Counted from the stretch's first letter, positions 7,513 through 16,278 are shown. The stretch is DNA of 64,000 bases from Streptomyces sp. CG4 (GCF_041080655.1 NZ_CP163525.1:8122001-8186000), one strand, 5' to 3'. A program made the numbers and translations. Notes: generated by a model not told the origin, from the sequence alone.

Positions 7513-8442
7513 AGGGCAAAGACACAGGTTCCGTGATCATGGAGTTGCGACGCTGTGTGATCATTGGGGAGACCTGTGCCTGTGCTGCCCTTGTGGCTGA
7601 CCGAACCGCTCTGGGATCAGTTCGCTGCTCTTCTGCCGCCGCGGCCGAAGTTCGATCCGAGCCACCCGCTGGGCTGCCATCGACGCAGAATCAGCGACCG
7701 GATCGTCTTCGACAAGCTGCTGCAGGTCCTTCGGTTCGGCTGCTCCTACGAGGCGATCGCCGACTCGACCTGCTCGGCCACGACGATCCGCAGTCGCCGT
7801 GACGAGTGGATCGGCCTGGGTCTGTTGTCCCGACTGAAGCAGATCGCACTCGACTCCTACGACCGCGTCATCGGTCTCGTCCTGGAGCGGATCGCCGTGG
7901 ACGGCGCTGTCACCAAGGCGCCCGGAGGCGGCGAAGCTGCCGGACGCTCACCCGTCGACCGGGGCAAGCGGGGCATGAAACGGTCGGGCATGACCGACGG
8001 CTACGGTATCCCGCTCGGCCGTGTCCTGGCCGGCGCCAACCGTCACGACTCACCACTGCTCGCACCGACTCTCGATCTACTGAACGGACTTGGGCCACGA
8101 CCCGACGAGATCACCGTCGACCTCGACGCCGGCTACGACTCCGACAAGTCCCGTGCCGTGCTCGACGAGCGAAAACTACGCGGCCGAATCGCGAGGAAGG
8201 GGACCAGAGCCCCGGTCCAAGCGACTCAGCGGTGGCATGTCGAGCGCACACACGCCTGGCAGAACGCCGTCCACCGCCTCGCCTATTGCTACGAACGCCG
8301 AACTGCCGTCATCGAAGCCTTCTTCGACCTCACCGACACGATCATCACCGTGCGCAGCCTGATCCGCCAGACTTGGACCACCCACCGCTGGGACACCCGC
8401 CCCCGACGCCGACCATGACCACGCACCTATCACTGTGGCCCT
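7513..8442 (+). mobile_element. IS5-type insertion sequence
   Basis: The transposase gene is flanked by weakly matching inverted ends (AGGGC at 7513 and GCCCT at 8442, with a second matching block that reads TCATGG on each inner side). No target duplication could be recognised, so the exact limits are uncertain. Confidence 0.45.
7576..8418 (+). CDS. IS5-family transposase
   Basis: The frame runs from GTG 7576, 5 bases after GGGGAG; a TTG at 7564 in the same frame is a poorer choice. The product has about 280 residues. It shows the IS5 N-terminal winged region (PLWDQFAALLPPRP), the first catalytic Asp in RIAVDGAVTKAP, the second in ITVDLDAGYDSD and the Glu in HVERTHAWQNAVHRLAYCYE. This is the standard DDE arrangement of the IS5/IS112-like group common in Streptomyces. 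It appears complete. It sits head-to-tail with the 5889-7469 element and upstream of the Nudix-like gene, so the right half of this island has been repeatedly targeted by IS. Confidence 0.9.
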   Translation: MPVLPLWLTEPLWDQFAALLPPRPKFDPSHPLGCHRRRISDRIVFDKLLQVLRFGCSYEAIADSTCSATTIRSRRDEWIGLGLLSRLKQIALDSYDRVIGLVLERIAVDGAVTKAPGGGEAAGRSPVDRGKRGMKRSGMTDGYGIPLGRVLAGANRHDSPLLAPTLDLLNGLGPRPDEITVDLDAGYDSDKSRAVLDERKLRGRIARKGTRAPVQATQRWHVERTHAWQNAVHRLAYCYERRTAVIEAFFDLTDTIITVRSLIRQTWTTHRWDTRPRRRP

Positions 8443-8460
8443 TGGCCGAGGGAGCGAAAG

Positions 8461-9567
8461 TCAATGACGTCGGACGGCCTGCGCCTCGGCCCGTTCCACT
8501 GTTGCTCGCCCGTGGACGTGGACCAATGCCAGGTGGAACAGCGCCGGGGCCACTGGAGCCCAGCGGTGGATGCGATCCGAGTGCAGCAGATACCTGGCCA
8601 CCGTCGCCGCGCGGAACGGAACGTAGTCGATGGACTGGTGCTCCCACCTGTCGGCGACCCCTCTGCTCAGCCGGGCCCGGAGCCCCTGGTGGGTCAGCTC
8701 GTTCAGGCGCGCGTAGAAATGGGCGCTCCACTGGCGCTTCTCCACGTCCAGCACGAAGGCCAGGAGGGCGAGGGAGTGCTCGTGCGGCTCCAGGGACAGC
8801 TCCTCCCGCATCCCGCGCCGAGCAACCGCATGGAGGACCGGTGCGCTCCTGCCGGATGAGTCGATGTGCCGGGACACACCCTCGTTGACGGAGGAGTTCC
8901 ACGTGCCCGGTGCCGTCCGGACCCGGTCGCTGCGCCGGCTGACCACCAGCATGTCGTCGGCGGTCACCACGGCGATGTTGACGCCCAGGCTGCACTGCAG
9001 GAACGCCGGCGCCTCAAGGGGGTGGTCGGGGTCGAGGTAGCGGGAGCGCAGTGTGCTCCCGTCGGGCAGCCGACGGTCGAGTTGCTGGGCGGCGAGGAAG
9101 GTGTAGTAGTCCGTGGGCCGCAGCCGCAGGCGGACTTCCGGTCGCTCGTCGAGGGGTGTCCGGGAGATGTCGAACGACTCGACCGCGTACCGCTGACCGT
9201 TCCAGATCGGCGTTCGTCCCTCCGCCCGGAGCCGGGTGCTTTCGGCCTCGATCTCGTCCCACCAGTGCGCGATCTCCGCGGGAAGCCTGGCCTCGTCGTC
9301 GAGTACCTGGATGTGCACGCCCTCGGCAGGAATGGGTGTTTCGCCGTCTCCCTCGACGATCAGTGCCGGTGTGCGGAGAGGGCCCAGCGAGAAGGTCGTC
9401 CACGAGGGACCGGGCTCCTCCGCCCGGAACCGAAGGCTTCGAACCGCACCGAACCAGCGTCTGCGCACCCTGAACCACGAGTCCTGAAGGGGCTGTTGGA
9501 ACAGCACTGCGAACAGCATCCCGATCACGGCACCGGCGACGCCGTTGACCATGTCTATCCCGCCCAT
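8461..9567 (-). CDS. Membrane-anchored protein with degenerate C-terminal Nudix-like domain
   Basis: The 368-residue protein begins with one hydrophobic helix (VNGVAGAVIGMLFAVLFQQP) and a basic stretch, so it is probably membrane-tethered with a cytoplasmic body. A middle region of about 120 residues (GVHIQVLDDEARLPAEIAHW, FDISRTPLDERPEVRLRLRP) is unfamiliar. The C-terminal half looks Nudix-like: SLGVNIAVVTADDMLVVSRR, then APGTWNSSVNEGVS and a box core AVARRGMREELSL. There Arg-Glu is replaced by Arg-Gly and the late Gly by Ser, but the adjacent Glu pair is kept. It could hydrolyse or only bind a nucleotide. Start ATG 9567 or 9552 (the latter has GGCGGGA upstream). It is island cargo bracketed by IS sequences. 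Confidence 0.6.
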   Translation of the reverse strand: MGGIDMVNGVAGAVIGMLFAVLFQQPLQDSWFRVRRRWFGAVRSLRFRAEEPGPSWTTFSLGPLRTPALIVEGDGETPIPAEGVHIQVLDDEARLPAEIAHWWDEIEAESTRLRAEGRTPIWNGQRYAVESFDISRTPLDERPEVRLRLRPTDYYTFLAAQQLDRRLPDGSTLRSRYLDPDHPLEAPAFLQCSLGVNIAVVTADDMLVVSRRSDRVRTAPGTWNSSVNEGVSRHIDSSGRSAPVLHAVARRGMREELSLEPHEHSLALLAFVLDVEKRQWSAHFYARLNELTHQGLRARLSRGVADRWEHQSIDYVPFRAATVARYLLHSDRIHRWAPVAPALFHLALVHVHGRATVERAEAQAVRRH

Positions 9568-9651
9568 GCCGCGGAGCGTAGCGGGGGAGGCCGGGCCTCA
9601 GGCGATCTTCGCCTTTCCGTTACCACAGCCACTTACGGCTGCGAAGCATTC

Positions 9652-9685
9652 CAGTGATCACAGAGCGTCGCACCTCCACGACCGC
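9652..9685 (-). mobile_element. Scar resembling the IS5-type element's left leader, inverted
   Basis: On the minus strand GAGGTGCGACGCTCTGTGAT matches 7541-7560 (GAGTTGCGACGCTGTGTGAT) with two changes. This suggests a remnant of a related IS left end in opposite orientation, between the Nudix-like gene and the right 153-bp repeat. Confidence 0.5.
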
Positions 9686-9741
9686 AAGATCTTGCACGGG
9701 TTTCTGCCGGGGTGCCACCACCGGGCCTATCTGCGCCGCCT

Positions 9742-9894
9742 CTTAATCGGTGCATGGCAGCCGGGCGGGGCTCCGGGTTAGTGCCCCACCCGTCGCCAGT
9801 CCGTCACAGAGCCGGGGTTTGTGTGGTCCACAGGGGTGACCCAGAAGGCTTTGCCCAGCTCAGCGCTAAAGTGGGCGCCTGACCGGCCGTCCCC
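9742..9894 (+). repeat. 153-bp perfect direct repeat, right copy
   Basis: Identical to 2276-2428. It covers the last 38 codons and the stop of the GDSL hydrolase gene (minus strand) plus 36 bases beyond. It marks the junction between accessory DNA on the left and core chromosome on the right. Confidence 0.95.
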
Positions 9895-10626
9895 GGAGGA
9901 GCGCCCGGTCAGGCGCCGCCCGATCCAGGGCAGCAGGTGTTGCCGGGCGAAGCGCACATCCGCGACCCGGCGCGTCGCCCAGCCCGGCGGAAGCGTGGCC
10001 GGCAGAGGCACCCGCCACTCGGTGTCCTCCGGCTCGTACCCGAGCGTCTGCCACACCGCCTCGGCGACCCGGCGGTGCCCCTCCGCCGTCAGATGCAGCC
10101 GGTCCACGTCCCACAGTCGCGGGTCGCCGAGCGAGGGCGCACCGTACAGGTCGACGACGACCGCGCCGTGCCGGCCGGCCAGCTCCTCGACCCAGTCGAA
10201 CAGCTCCTCCATGCGCGGCCGGAACCGCTCCAGCACCGGGCCCTGGCGGCCGGGGCTGCGCATCAGCACCAGCTGCTCGCAGGACGGTGCCAGCCGCTCC
10301 ACGGCCTCGGCCAGCAGGCCCTTCACCCGGCCCATGTCGCACTTGGGCCGCAGGGTGTCGTTGAGCCCGCCGACCAGCGTGACCACGTCGGCCTTCATGG
10401 CCGCCGCCACGTCCACCTGCTCGTCGACGATCTGCCCGATCAGCTTCCCGCGCACGGCCAGGTTGGAGTACCGGAAGCCCGGCGTGCGGGCGGCCATCCG
10501 CGCGGCGAGCAGATCGGCCCAGCCCCGGTAGGAGCCGTCGGGCAGCAGGTCCGACATGCCCTCGGTGAACGAGTCGCCGACCGCGACCAGGCTGCTGTAC
10601 GGGGGAGGTGTGGGATTCGTCTGCAT
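9778..10626 (-). CDS. SGNH/GDSL-family hydrolase with a repeat-encoded C-terminus
   Basis: Starting at ATG 10626 gives 282 residues. SGNH blocks are clear: GDSFTEG (block I, nucleophile Ser) near residue 16, then TLVGGLNDTL and DVDRLHLTAEGH with the catalytic Asp/His pair. Family members are secreted or cytoplasmic esterases/lipases; no signal peptide is evident here. The first 244 codons lie right of the 153-bp repeat and the last 38 codons lie inside it (RSGAHFSAELGKAF onward). From memory, Streptomyces homologues keep GRRLTGRSSGDG but end differently, so the native tail was probably replaced by the insertion. The core domain ends well before, so activity may be retained. Confidence 0.85.
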   Translation of the reverse strand: MQTNPTPPPYSSLVAVGDSFTEGMSDLLPDGSYRGWADLLAARMAARTPGFRYSNLAVRGKLIGQIVDEQVDVAAAMKADVVTLVGGLNDTLRPKCDMGRVKGLLAEAVERLAPSCEQLVLMRSPGRQGPVLERFRPRMEELFDWVEELAGRHGAVVVDLYGAPSLGDPRLWDVDRLHLTAEGHRRVAEAVWQTLGYEPEDTEWRVPLPATLPPGWATRRVADVRFARQHLLPWIGRRLTGRSSGDGRSGAHFSAELGKAFWVTPVDHTNPGSVTDWRRVGH

Positions 10627-10688
10627 GGCGTGAGCGATGGTATCCCGGCTCCATACCCGCCGGTCGGTCGCCCCGTGAACGCTCGGCG

Positions 10689-11708
10689 TCACCCTGGTGC
10701 AGGCTGTCCGAACAGCTGCCGCAGCACGTCCTCCATGGTCACCAGGCCGGCCAGCCGGCCGTCGTCGCCGAGGACCGCCGCGAGATGCGTACGGCTGCCC
10801 CGCATCGCGGTCAGCACGTCGTCCAGAGGGGTCCGCTCCCGTACCCGCGCGATGGACCGCATGTCCCGCAGCCGGAACGGCATGTCCCGCGGCGAGGCGT
10901 CCAACGCGTCCTTGACGTGCAGATAGCCCACGATCCGCCGGCCCACGTCGACCACCGGGAACCGGGAGAAGCCCGACTCGGCCGACAGCCGCTCCAGTTG
11001 CTCCGGGGTGACGCCGACATGCGCGTACACCACCCGCTCCAGCGGCACCACGACGTCCCGCACCGGGCGGCTGCCCAGCTCCAGGGCGTCGTGCAGCCGC
11101 TCCCGCGCCCGGTCGTCGATCAGGCCGGCCTCGCCCGCGTCCTTGACGATCTCGGCCAGCTCGGCGTCCGTGAAGGTGGCCGCGACCTCGTCCTTCGCCT
11201 CCACCCTGAGCAGTTTCAGCAGCCCGTTCGCGAAGGCGTTGATCGTGAAGATCACCGGGCGCAGCGCCCGGGACAGCCCGACCAGCGGGGGGCCGAGGAG
11301 CAGCGCGCTGCGCACCGGTTCCGCGAGCGCGATGTTCTTCGGGACCATCTCGCCCAGCAGCATGTGCAGATAGGTCGCGAGGGTCAGCGCGATCACGAAG
11401 GACACGGCGTGGCCCGCGCTCTGCGGCACGCCGAGCGCGTGGAACACCGGCTCCAGCAGATGCGCGATCGCCGGTTCGGCGACCACACCCAGGACCAGCG
11501 TGCACAGCGTGATGCCGAGCTGGGCTGCGGCCAGCAGCGCGGAGACGTGCTCCAGGCCCCACAGCACGGCCTTCGCCCGCCGGTCGCCCTCCTGGGCCAG
11601 CGGCTCGACCTGCGAGCGGCGCACGGAGATCAGCGCGAACTCGGCACCGACGAAGAAGGCGTTGACGACCAGGGTCGCCAGGCCGATCAGCAGCTGTACG
11701 GCGGTCAT
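10689..11708 (-). CDS. CNNM/HlyC-CorC-type membrane protein with CBS pair
   Basis: The 339-residue protein has an N-terminal DUF21/CNNM transmembrane domain (LLIGLATLVVNAFFVGAEFA, ITLCTLVLGVVAEPAIAHLL, FVIALTLATYLHMLLGEMVPKN). It is followed by a CBS-domain pair (ESGFSRFPVVDVGRRIVGYL and LAAVLGDDGRLAGLVTMEDV). CNNM proteins are linked to Mg2+/Co2+ efflux and resistance and CBS domains bind adenine nucleotides; the old haemolysin name is misleading. It lacks the C-terminal CorC-associated domain that its upstream neighbour has. Its ATG overlaps the neighbour's stop by 4 bp, so the two are coupled and may form a heterodimer. Confidence 0.85.
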   Translation of the reverse strand: MTAVQLLIGLATLVVNAFFVGAEFALISVRRSQVEPLAQEGDRRAKAVLWGLEHVSALLAAAQLGITLCTLVLGVVAEPAIAHLLEPVFHALGVPQSAGHAVSFVIALTLATYLHMLLGEMVPKNIALAEPVRSALLLGPPLVGLSRALRPVIFTINAFANGLLKLLRVEAKDEVAATFTDAELAEIVKDAGEAGLIDDRARERLHDALELGSRPVRDVVVPLERVVYAHVGVTPEQLERLSAESGFSRFPVVDVGRRIVGYLHVKDALDASPRDMPFRLRDMRSIARVRERTPLDDVLTAMRGSRTHLAAVLGDDGRLAGLVTMEDVLRQLFGQPAPG

Positions 11709-13048
11709 CGCGATCCCTCCGTACTCTCGCGGGCCTGCTCGTCGTCCAGCGGCGCGTGCAGCAGCACCCGCGCCGCCCGGCGGCCCGTGGCGTCCACCAC
11801 GTCCAGCCGCCAGCCCGCCACCTCGACCGTGTCACCGGTCCGCGGTATCCGGCCCAGCAGGGTCGCGACCAGACCGGCCAGGGTCTCGTACGGCCCCTCG
11901 GGCACCCGCAGACCCACCCGGGCGAGCTGGTCGGTGCGGGCGGCGCCGTCGGCCGAGTACAGGGCCCGGCCGTCCTCGTCCGCGCCGGCGGGCGCGAGGT
12001 CGGGCGTCTCGTGCGGGTCGTGCTCGTCCCGCACCTCGCCGACGACCTCCTCGACGATGTCCTCCAGCGTCGCCACGCCGGCCGTGCCGCCGTACTCGTC
12101 GATGACGACGGCCATGGTGCGCCTGCCGCCGAGCCGGTCCAGCAGCCGGTCGACGGTCAGCGACTCGGGGACCAGCAGCGGCTCACGCATCACCTGGCCG
12201 ACGCGGCGGTGGCGGCGCTGCTCGGCCGGCACCGCCAGCACGTCCTTGATGTGGGCGACGCCGACGACGGAGTCCAGGCTGCCCCGGTAGACCGGGAACC
12301 GGGACAGACCGGTGGCCCGGGTCGCGTTCGCCACGTCCTCGCAGGTCGCCTGGGTGTCCAGGGCGACGACCTGGACGCGCGGGGTCATCACGTTCTCCGC
12401 CGACAGGTCGGCCAGGTTCAGTGTCCGCACGAACAGCTCGGCGGTGTCCGCCTCCAGCGCGCCCTCCTTGGCGGAGTGCCGGGCGAGCGCCGCCAGCTCC
12501 TGGGGGCCGCGCGCGGAGGCCAGTTCCTCGGCCGGTTCGATGCCGAGCCGACGCACGACATGGTTGGCCGTGTTGTTCAGGTGTGTGATGAAGGGCCGGA
12601 AGGCCGCGCTGAACCAGCGCTGCGGGTTGCCGACCCGCTTGGCCACGGCCAGCGGCGAGGAGATCGCCCAGTTCTTCGGCACCAGCTCGCCGACGACCAT
12701 CAGGAACACCGTCGAAAGCGCCGTACCGACCACCAGGGCGACCGAACTCGCAGCGCCGCCCGACAGGCCCGTCGCCCGGAACGGCCCGGCGAGCAGCTTG
12801 GCGATGGACGGCTCGGCGAGCATGCCGACCACCAGATTGGTGACGGTGATGCCGAGCTGGGCGCCGGAGAGCTGGAAGGTCAGGTTCCGTGCGGCCTTCA
12901 GGGCGCCCGGTGCGCCGTGCTCGCCGCGCTCGGCGGCGCGCTCCAGCTCGCCGCGCTCGACCGTGGTCAGCGAGAACTCCGCCGCCACGAAGGCGCCGCA
13001 GGCCAGCGACAGCAGGATCGCCACCAGGAGGAGGAGCACTTCGGTCAT
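11705..13048 (-). CDS. CNNM/HlyC-CorC-type membrane protein with CBS pair and C-terminal CorC domain
   Basis: The 447-residue protein has a DUF21 membrane domain (LLVAILLSLACGAFVAAEFS; VVGTALSTVFLMVVGELVPKNW), two CBS motifs (TGLSRFPVYRGSLDSVVGVA; MAVVIDEYGGTAGVATLEDI) and a C-terminal CorC/HlyC-associated domain from about residue 360 (YETLAGLVATLLGRIPRTGD, VAGWRLDVVDATGRRAARVL). DEYGGTAG is the conserved DEYGGxxG signature of the family. A role in divalent-cation homeostasis is known for relatives (MpfA, YtfL-type). The start at 13048 is followed by a typical hydrophobic N-terminus. It heads the two-gene operon; the 150 bp upstream probably holds the promoter. Confidence 0.9.
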   Translation of the reverse strand: MTEVLLLLVAILLSLACGAFVAAEFSLTTVERGELERAAERGEHGAPGALKAARNLTFQLSGAQLGITVTNLVVGMLAEPSIAKLLAGPFRATGLSGGAASSVALVVGTALSTVFLMVVGELVPKNWAISSPLAVAKRVGNPQRWFSAAFRPFITHLNNTANHVVRRLGIEPAEELASARGPQELAALARHSAKEGALEADTAELFVRTLNLADLSAENVMTPRVQVVALDTQATCEDVANATRATGLSRFPVYRGSLDSVVGVAHIKDVLAVPAEQRRHRRVGQVMREPLLVPESLTVDRLLDRLGGRRTMAVVIDEYGGTAGVATLEDIVEEVVGEVRDEHDPHETPDLAPAGADEDGRALYSADGAARTDQLARVGLRVPEGPYETLAGLVATLLGRIPRTGDTVEVAGWRLDVVDATGRRAARVLLHAPLDDEQARESTEGSR

Positions 13049-13199
13049 CGGGTCACCCCCGTCCCATGATCGGACAGGGCAGGACGGGACGCGCGGTGGC
13101 GCGGACTGGGAGGCTCGCCCATGGGCGGACGCTCACAACCTTTCATCGAGGGCCGACTGCTCCCTCAATAGTAAAGGATGGGCAAAGAGGGTCGGTGTG

Positions 13200-13625
13200 T
13201 CAGTCGGTGAGCGGCTTCACCCAGCGCCGCCAGTGCTCCTCCGGGCCGTATCCGGCCGCGCTCCAGGCGTACTGTGCCCGCTCGTTGCGGACCAGCACCA
13301 TCGCGTCCGCCCGCCGCCCGCCGAGCCGTGCGAACCGCTCCTCGGCGGCGGCCAGCAGTGCCGAGCCGATGCCCTGCCGACGCCGCTCGGGACACACAGC
13401 GAGCCGGTACAGATGGCAGCGCCAGCCGTCGAAGCCCGCGATCACCGTGCCGACCAACTCGCCGCCCTGTTCGGCGAGGATCAGAGCCTCGGGATCGCGG
13501 TCCACCAGGCGCTGCACCCCGGCCCGGTCGTCGCTGATGCTGGTGCCCTCGGCGGCCGTCTTCCAGAAGGCGAGAACGCTGTCGAGGTCGTCGTGCGCTG
13601 CCGGGCGTATACACAGATCGGTCAT
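13200..13625 (-). CDS. GNAT-family N-acetyltransferase
   Basis: The 141-residue protein is a single GNAT domain. The acetyl-CoA pyrophosphate loop appears as CPERRRQGIGSALL (residues about 76-90), preceded by beta strands LVGTVIAGFDGWRCHLYRLA and followed by VLVRNERAQYAWSAAGYGPE. The latter resembles the motif-B region of RimI-like or small-molecule acetyltransferases. The acceptor cannot be predicted. It is transcribed alone on the minus strand between the CNNM pair and the FtsX permease gene. ATG 13625 is the natural start (TDLCIRPAAHDDLDSVLAFW). Confidence 0.9.
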   Translation of the reverse strand: MTDLCIRPAAHDDLDSVLAFWKTAAEGTSISDDRAGVQRLVDRDPEALILAEQGGELVGTVIAGFDGWRCHLYRLAVCPERRRQGIGSALLAAAEERFARLGGRRADAMVLVRNERAQYAWSAAGYGPEEHWRRWVKPLTD

Positions 13626-13707
13626 GTGATCATCGGATCACGAGGTGCGTGCCCGGTGCGGGGGTTTCCGTCATGCGGACTCCTCGCGCAACCCCTCCGA
13701 GGTCCCC

Positions 13708-16278
13708 TCACTCGTGGGCGATCGCCGCCAGCACGTTCATCCGCGACGCCCGCAGCGCCGGCAGCAGGGCCGCCACCACGCCGACCACCGCCGAGCCGAG
13801 TACGACGGCGACGATCGTGGTCCAGGGGATCGCCAGCGCCGTCAGCCCGCGCAGGGCCAGTACCCGCTGCATGCACACGCCCCAGAGGAGCCCCAGCGCC
13901 AGCCCGAGGACCGCGCCGAACACCGCGATCACCACCGATTCGAGCCGGATCATCCGGCGCAACTGCCGCCGCCCCAGCCCGATCGCACGCAGCAGCCCGA
14001 TCTCGCGGGTCCGCTCCACCACGGACAGCGCGAGGGTGTTGACCACGCCGAGCACGGCGATGACGATCGCCAGCCCGAGCAGCGCGTACACCAGGTACAG
14101 CAGGACGGCGATCTGGTCGTGCACCAGCTGCTTGTAGTCGGACTGGTTGCGCACCTGGACCTGCGGGAACGGTTTGAGCGCCCGTTCCAGGCGAGGGCGC
14201 AGGTCCTGCGGTGCGGTGCCGTGGGCCGCGTTGACGTAGAGCACGGAGTCCTGCGCGTCCGGCAGGTATTTCTGCAGGGTGCCGAGGCCGAAGTAGAGGC
14301 CGCCCTGCGCGCCGAAGCCGTCCGCCGTGCCCTGGTCGGTGAGCGCTCCGACGGTCAGCTCGGCCTGCCGCCCGCCCGGGAACCCGACCGGCAGGACGCT
14401 GCCGACGCGCACGCCGTGGTTCTTCGCGAAGTCGGCGTCCATGGCGAGGCGACCGTCCGCCAGCGCGGCCGCCGAACCGCCCTGGGCGTACGTCATGTGC
14501 ACGACGTCGTCGAGCCGCGGGCCGTACGCGGCGGCGGCCGTCTGGACCCGGTCGCCGTTCGGCAGCCGTACGGCGACCTGGGTCAGCCGTTGCGGTACGA
14601 CGAGCCCCACGCCGTGCGTCGCCGCGACGGCGGTCCGCACCTGCTTGGTGAACGGGACGAAGTTGGTGTTCTGGACGATGAAGTCGGCGCCGAGGTTCTT
14701 GTCGATCTGCTGGTCGAACGACGCGGACATCGAGGCGCTCGCCACCGACATGCCGCCGACCAGGGCCAGCCCCACCATCAGCGCGGCGGCCGTGGCGCCG
14801 GTACGGCGCGGATTGCGCAGGGCGTTGCGCTGGCTCATCCGGCCGACCGGGCCGAACAGCGCGGGGAACGCCGCGCCCAGCACCCGGATCACCGGCCGGA
14901 CCAGCAGCGGACCGGCGACGACGGTCGCGATCAGCGTCAGGGCCACGCCGACCCCGAGCAGCGAGGCCGCCTGCGCGGTCTTCGTGGCCGCCACGCAGCC
15001 GGCCAGCGCCGCCGCGCCGACCGCCCCGACCACTGCGCCGACGACGGCCCGCACCCTCAACGGCTTGCCCACACCGGCGACTTCGGCATCGGCGAGCGCC
15101 GCCATCGGCGACACGACCGCCGCGCGCCGCGCGGGCAGATAGGCGGCCACGAAGGTGACGCCGACCCCGACGACGTACGCGGCGACGGGCGTGCCCCAGC
15201 CGATGACCATCTCCGTGGCCTTCAGATTCATCCCGAACGCGGTCATCAGCCGGATCAGCGCGAGCGCCAGCCCGATCCCGGCGGCGAGGCCGAGCGTCGA
15301 ACCGACCAGCCCGAGCAGCAGCGCCTCCGTGAGCACCGAGCGCCGCACCTGCCGCCGGTCCGCGCCCAGTGCGCGCAGCAGGCCCAGTTCCCGGGTGCGC
15401 TGGGCGATCAGCATGGAGAAGGTGTTGACGATGAGGAACACGCCCACGAGGAGCGCGACGCCGGCGAAGCCCAGCATCACGTACTTGATGACGTCCAGGA
15501 ACGCGCCGAGGCTCGCCGCCGCCGACTTGGCCTGCTCGTTCGCGGTCTTCAGGTCGTAGGTGCCGGTGCCGATCGCCGCGCCGATCCGGTGCTTGAGCTC
15601 CGCGTCGGACACCCCCTTCACCGCGTCCGCCGTGATGCTGGTCGCCTGCGCGGCCGACCCCAGCAGCTCGCGGCCCGCCACCGCCGGGTCCAGGAAGACC
15701 AGGGCCGCACCGGGGTTGGTGGTGGTGAACGTGGCGATTCCGACCACCCGCACCCGCAACGTGCCCGGCTGCGCCTGCACGGTCAGCGTGTCGCCGATCC
15801 GTACGTGCTTCTTGCCGGCCGTGTCGGCGTCCAGCAGCGCCTCGCCCGCACCGTGCGGCGCACGACCGGAGGTGAGTTTCACCGGGCTGCGGTCGCTGAC
15901 GTGCCAGGCCATGGCTATGGTCGGGGCGCCCGTGGTCGGGCCGACGGAGTTGTTGCGGCTGTCGACCACGACGGCGTTCTGCACCGACACCTCGGCGCGG
16001 GCCGCCGCGACCCCGTCGACCTTCGCCACCCGGTCCCGCAGCGCGGCGGGCAGCGTCTGCACCGCACCGCTCACGCGGGCCGACCGCAGATCCTGCTGCT
16101 TCGGCTGGACCGTCACATCGGCGGCCGTGGAGGCGAACAGCCGGTCGAACGTACGGGTGACGGTGTCGGAGAAGATCAGGCTGCCCGCGACGAACGCCAC
16201 GGAAAGGATCACGGCCAGCGCGGACAGCGCGAGCCGCCCCTTGTGCGCGAGGAAACTCCTCAGGGTCGCCTTGAGCAC
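13708..16278 (-). CDS. ABC transporter permease, FtsX/MacB type with two FtsX domains
   Basis: The 856-residue permease begins with one membrane helix (LALSALAVILSVAFVAGSLI) and a large extracytoplasmic MacB-like domain. Three helices follow near residues 270-400 (VMLGFAGVALLVGVFLIVNT, LLGLVGSTLGLAAGIGLALA), then a second periplasmic-type domain and a final FtsX triplet ending AVVGVVAALLPALRASRMNV. This duplicated layout is usual for actinobacterial type VII ABC exporters, which move lipids, peptides or drugs or transmit mechanical force. GTG 16278 lies 4 bp after the ATPase gene stop, so the two genes form an operon. The substrate is unknown. Confidence 0.9.
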   Translation of the reverse strand: MLKATLRSFLAHKGRLALSALAVILSVAFVAGSLIFSDTVTRTFDRLFASTAADVTVQPKQQDLRSARVSGAVQTLPAALRDRVAKVDGVAAARAEVSVQNAVVVDSRNNSVGPTTGAPTIAMAWHVSDRSPVKLTSGRAPHGAGEALLDADTAGKKHVRIGDTLTVQAQPGTLRVRVVGIATFTTTNPGAALVFLDPAVAGRELLGSAAQATSITADAVKGVSDAELKHRIGAAIGTGTYDLKTANEQAKSAAASLGAFLDVIKYVMLGFAGVALLVGVFLIVNTFSMLIAQRTRELGLLRALGADRRQVRRSVLTEALLLGLVGSTLGLAAGIGLALALIRLMTAFGMNLKATEMVIGWGTPVAAYVVGVGVTFVAAYLPARRAAVVSPMAALADAEVAGVGKPLRVRAVVGAVVGAVGAAALAGCVAATKTAQAASLLGVGVALTLIATVVAGPLLVRPVIRVLGAAFPALFGPVGRMSQRNALRNPRRTGATAAALMVGLALVGGMSVASASMSASFDQQIDKNLGADFIVQNTNFVPFTKQVRTAVAATHGVGLVVPQRLTQVAVRLPNGDRVQTAAAAYGPRLDDVVHMTYAQGGSAAALADGRLAMDADFAKNHGVRVGSVLPVGFPGGRQAELTVGALTDQGTADGFGAQGGLYFGLGTLQKYLPDAQDSVLYVNAAHGTAPQDLRPRLERALKPFPQVQVRNQSDYKQLVHDQIAVLLYLVYALLGLAIVIAVLGVVNTLALSVVERTREIGLLRAIGLGRRQLRRMIRLESVVIAVFGAVLGLALGLLWGVCMQRVLALRGLTALAIPWTTIVAVVLGSAVVGVVAALLPALRASRMNVLAAIAHE

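Noticed and set aside
7500..8450. Target-site duplication for the IS5-type element
   Set aside because: No matching short repeat could be found outside the imperfect ends.
9778..11835. A 685-codon minus-strand frame extending the GDSL hydrolase upstream
   Set aside because: The extension crosses the two CNNM genes in another frame. The hydrolase starts naturally at ATG 10626.
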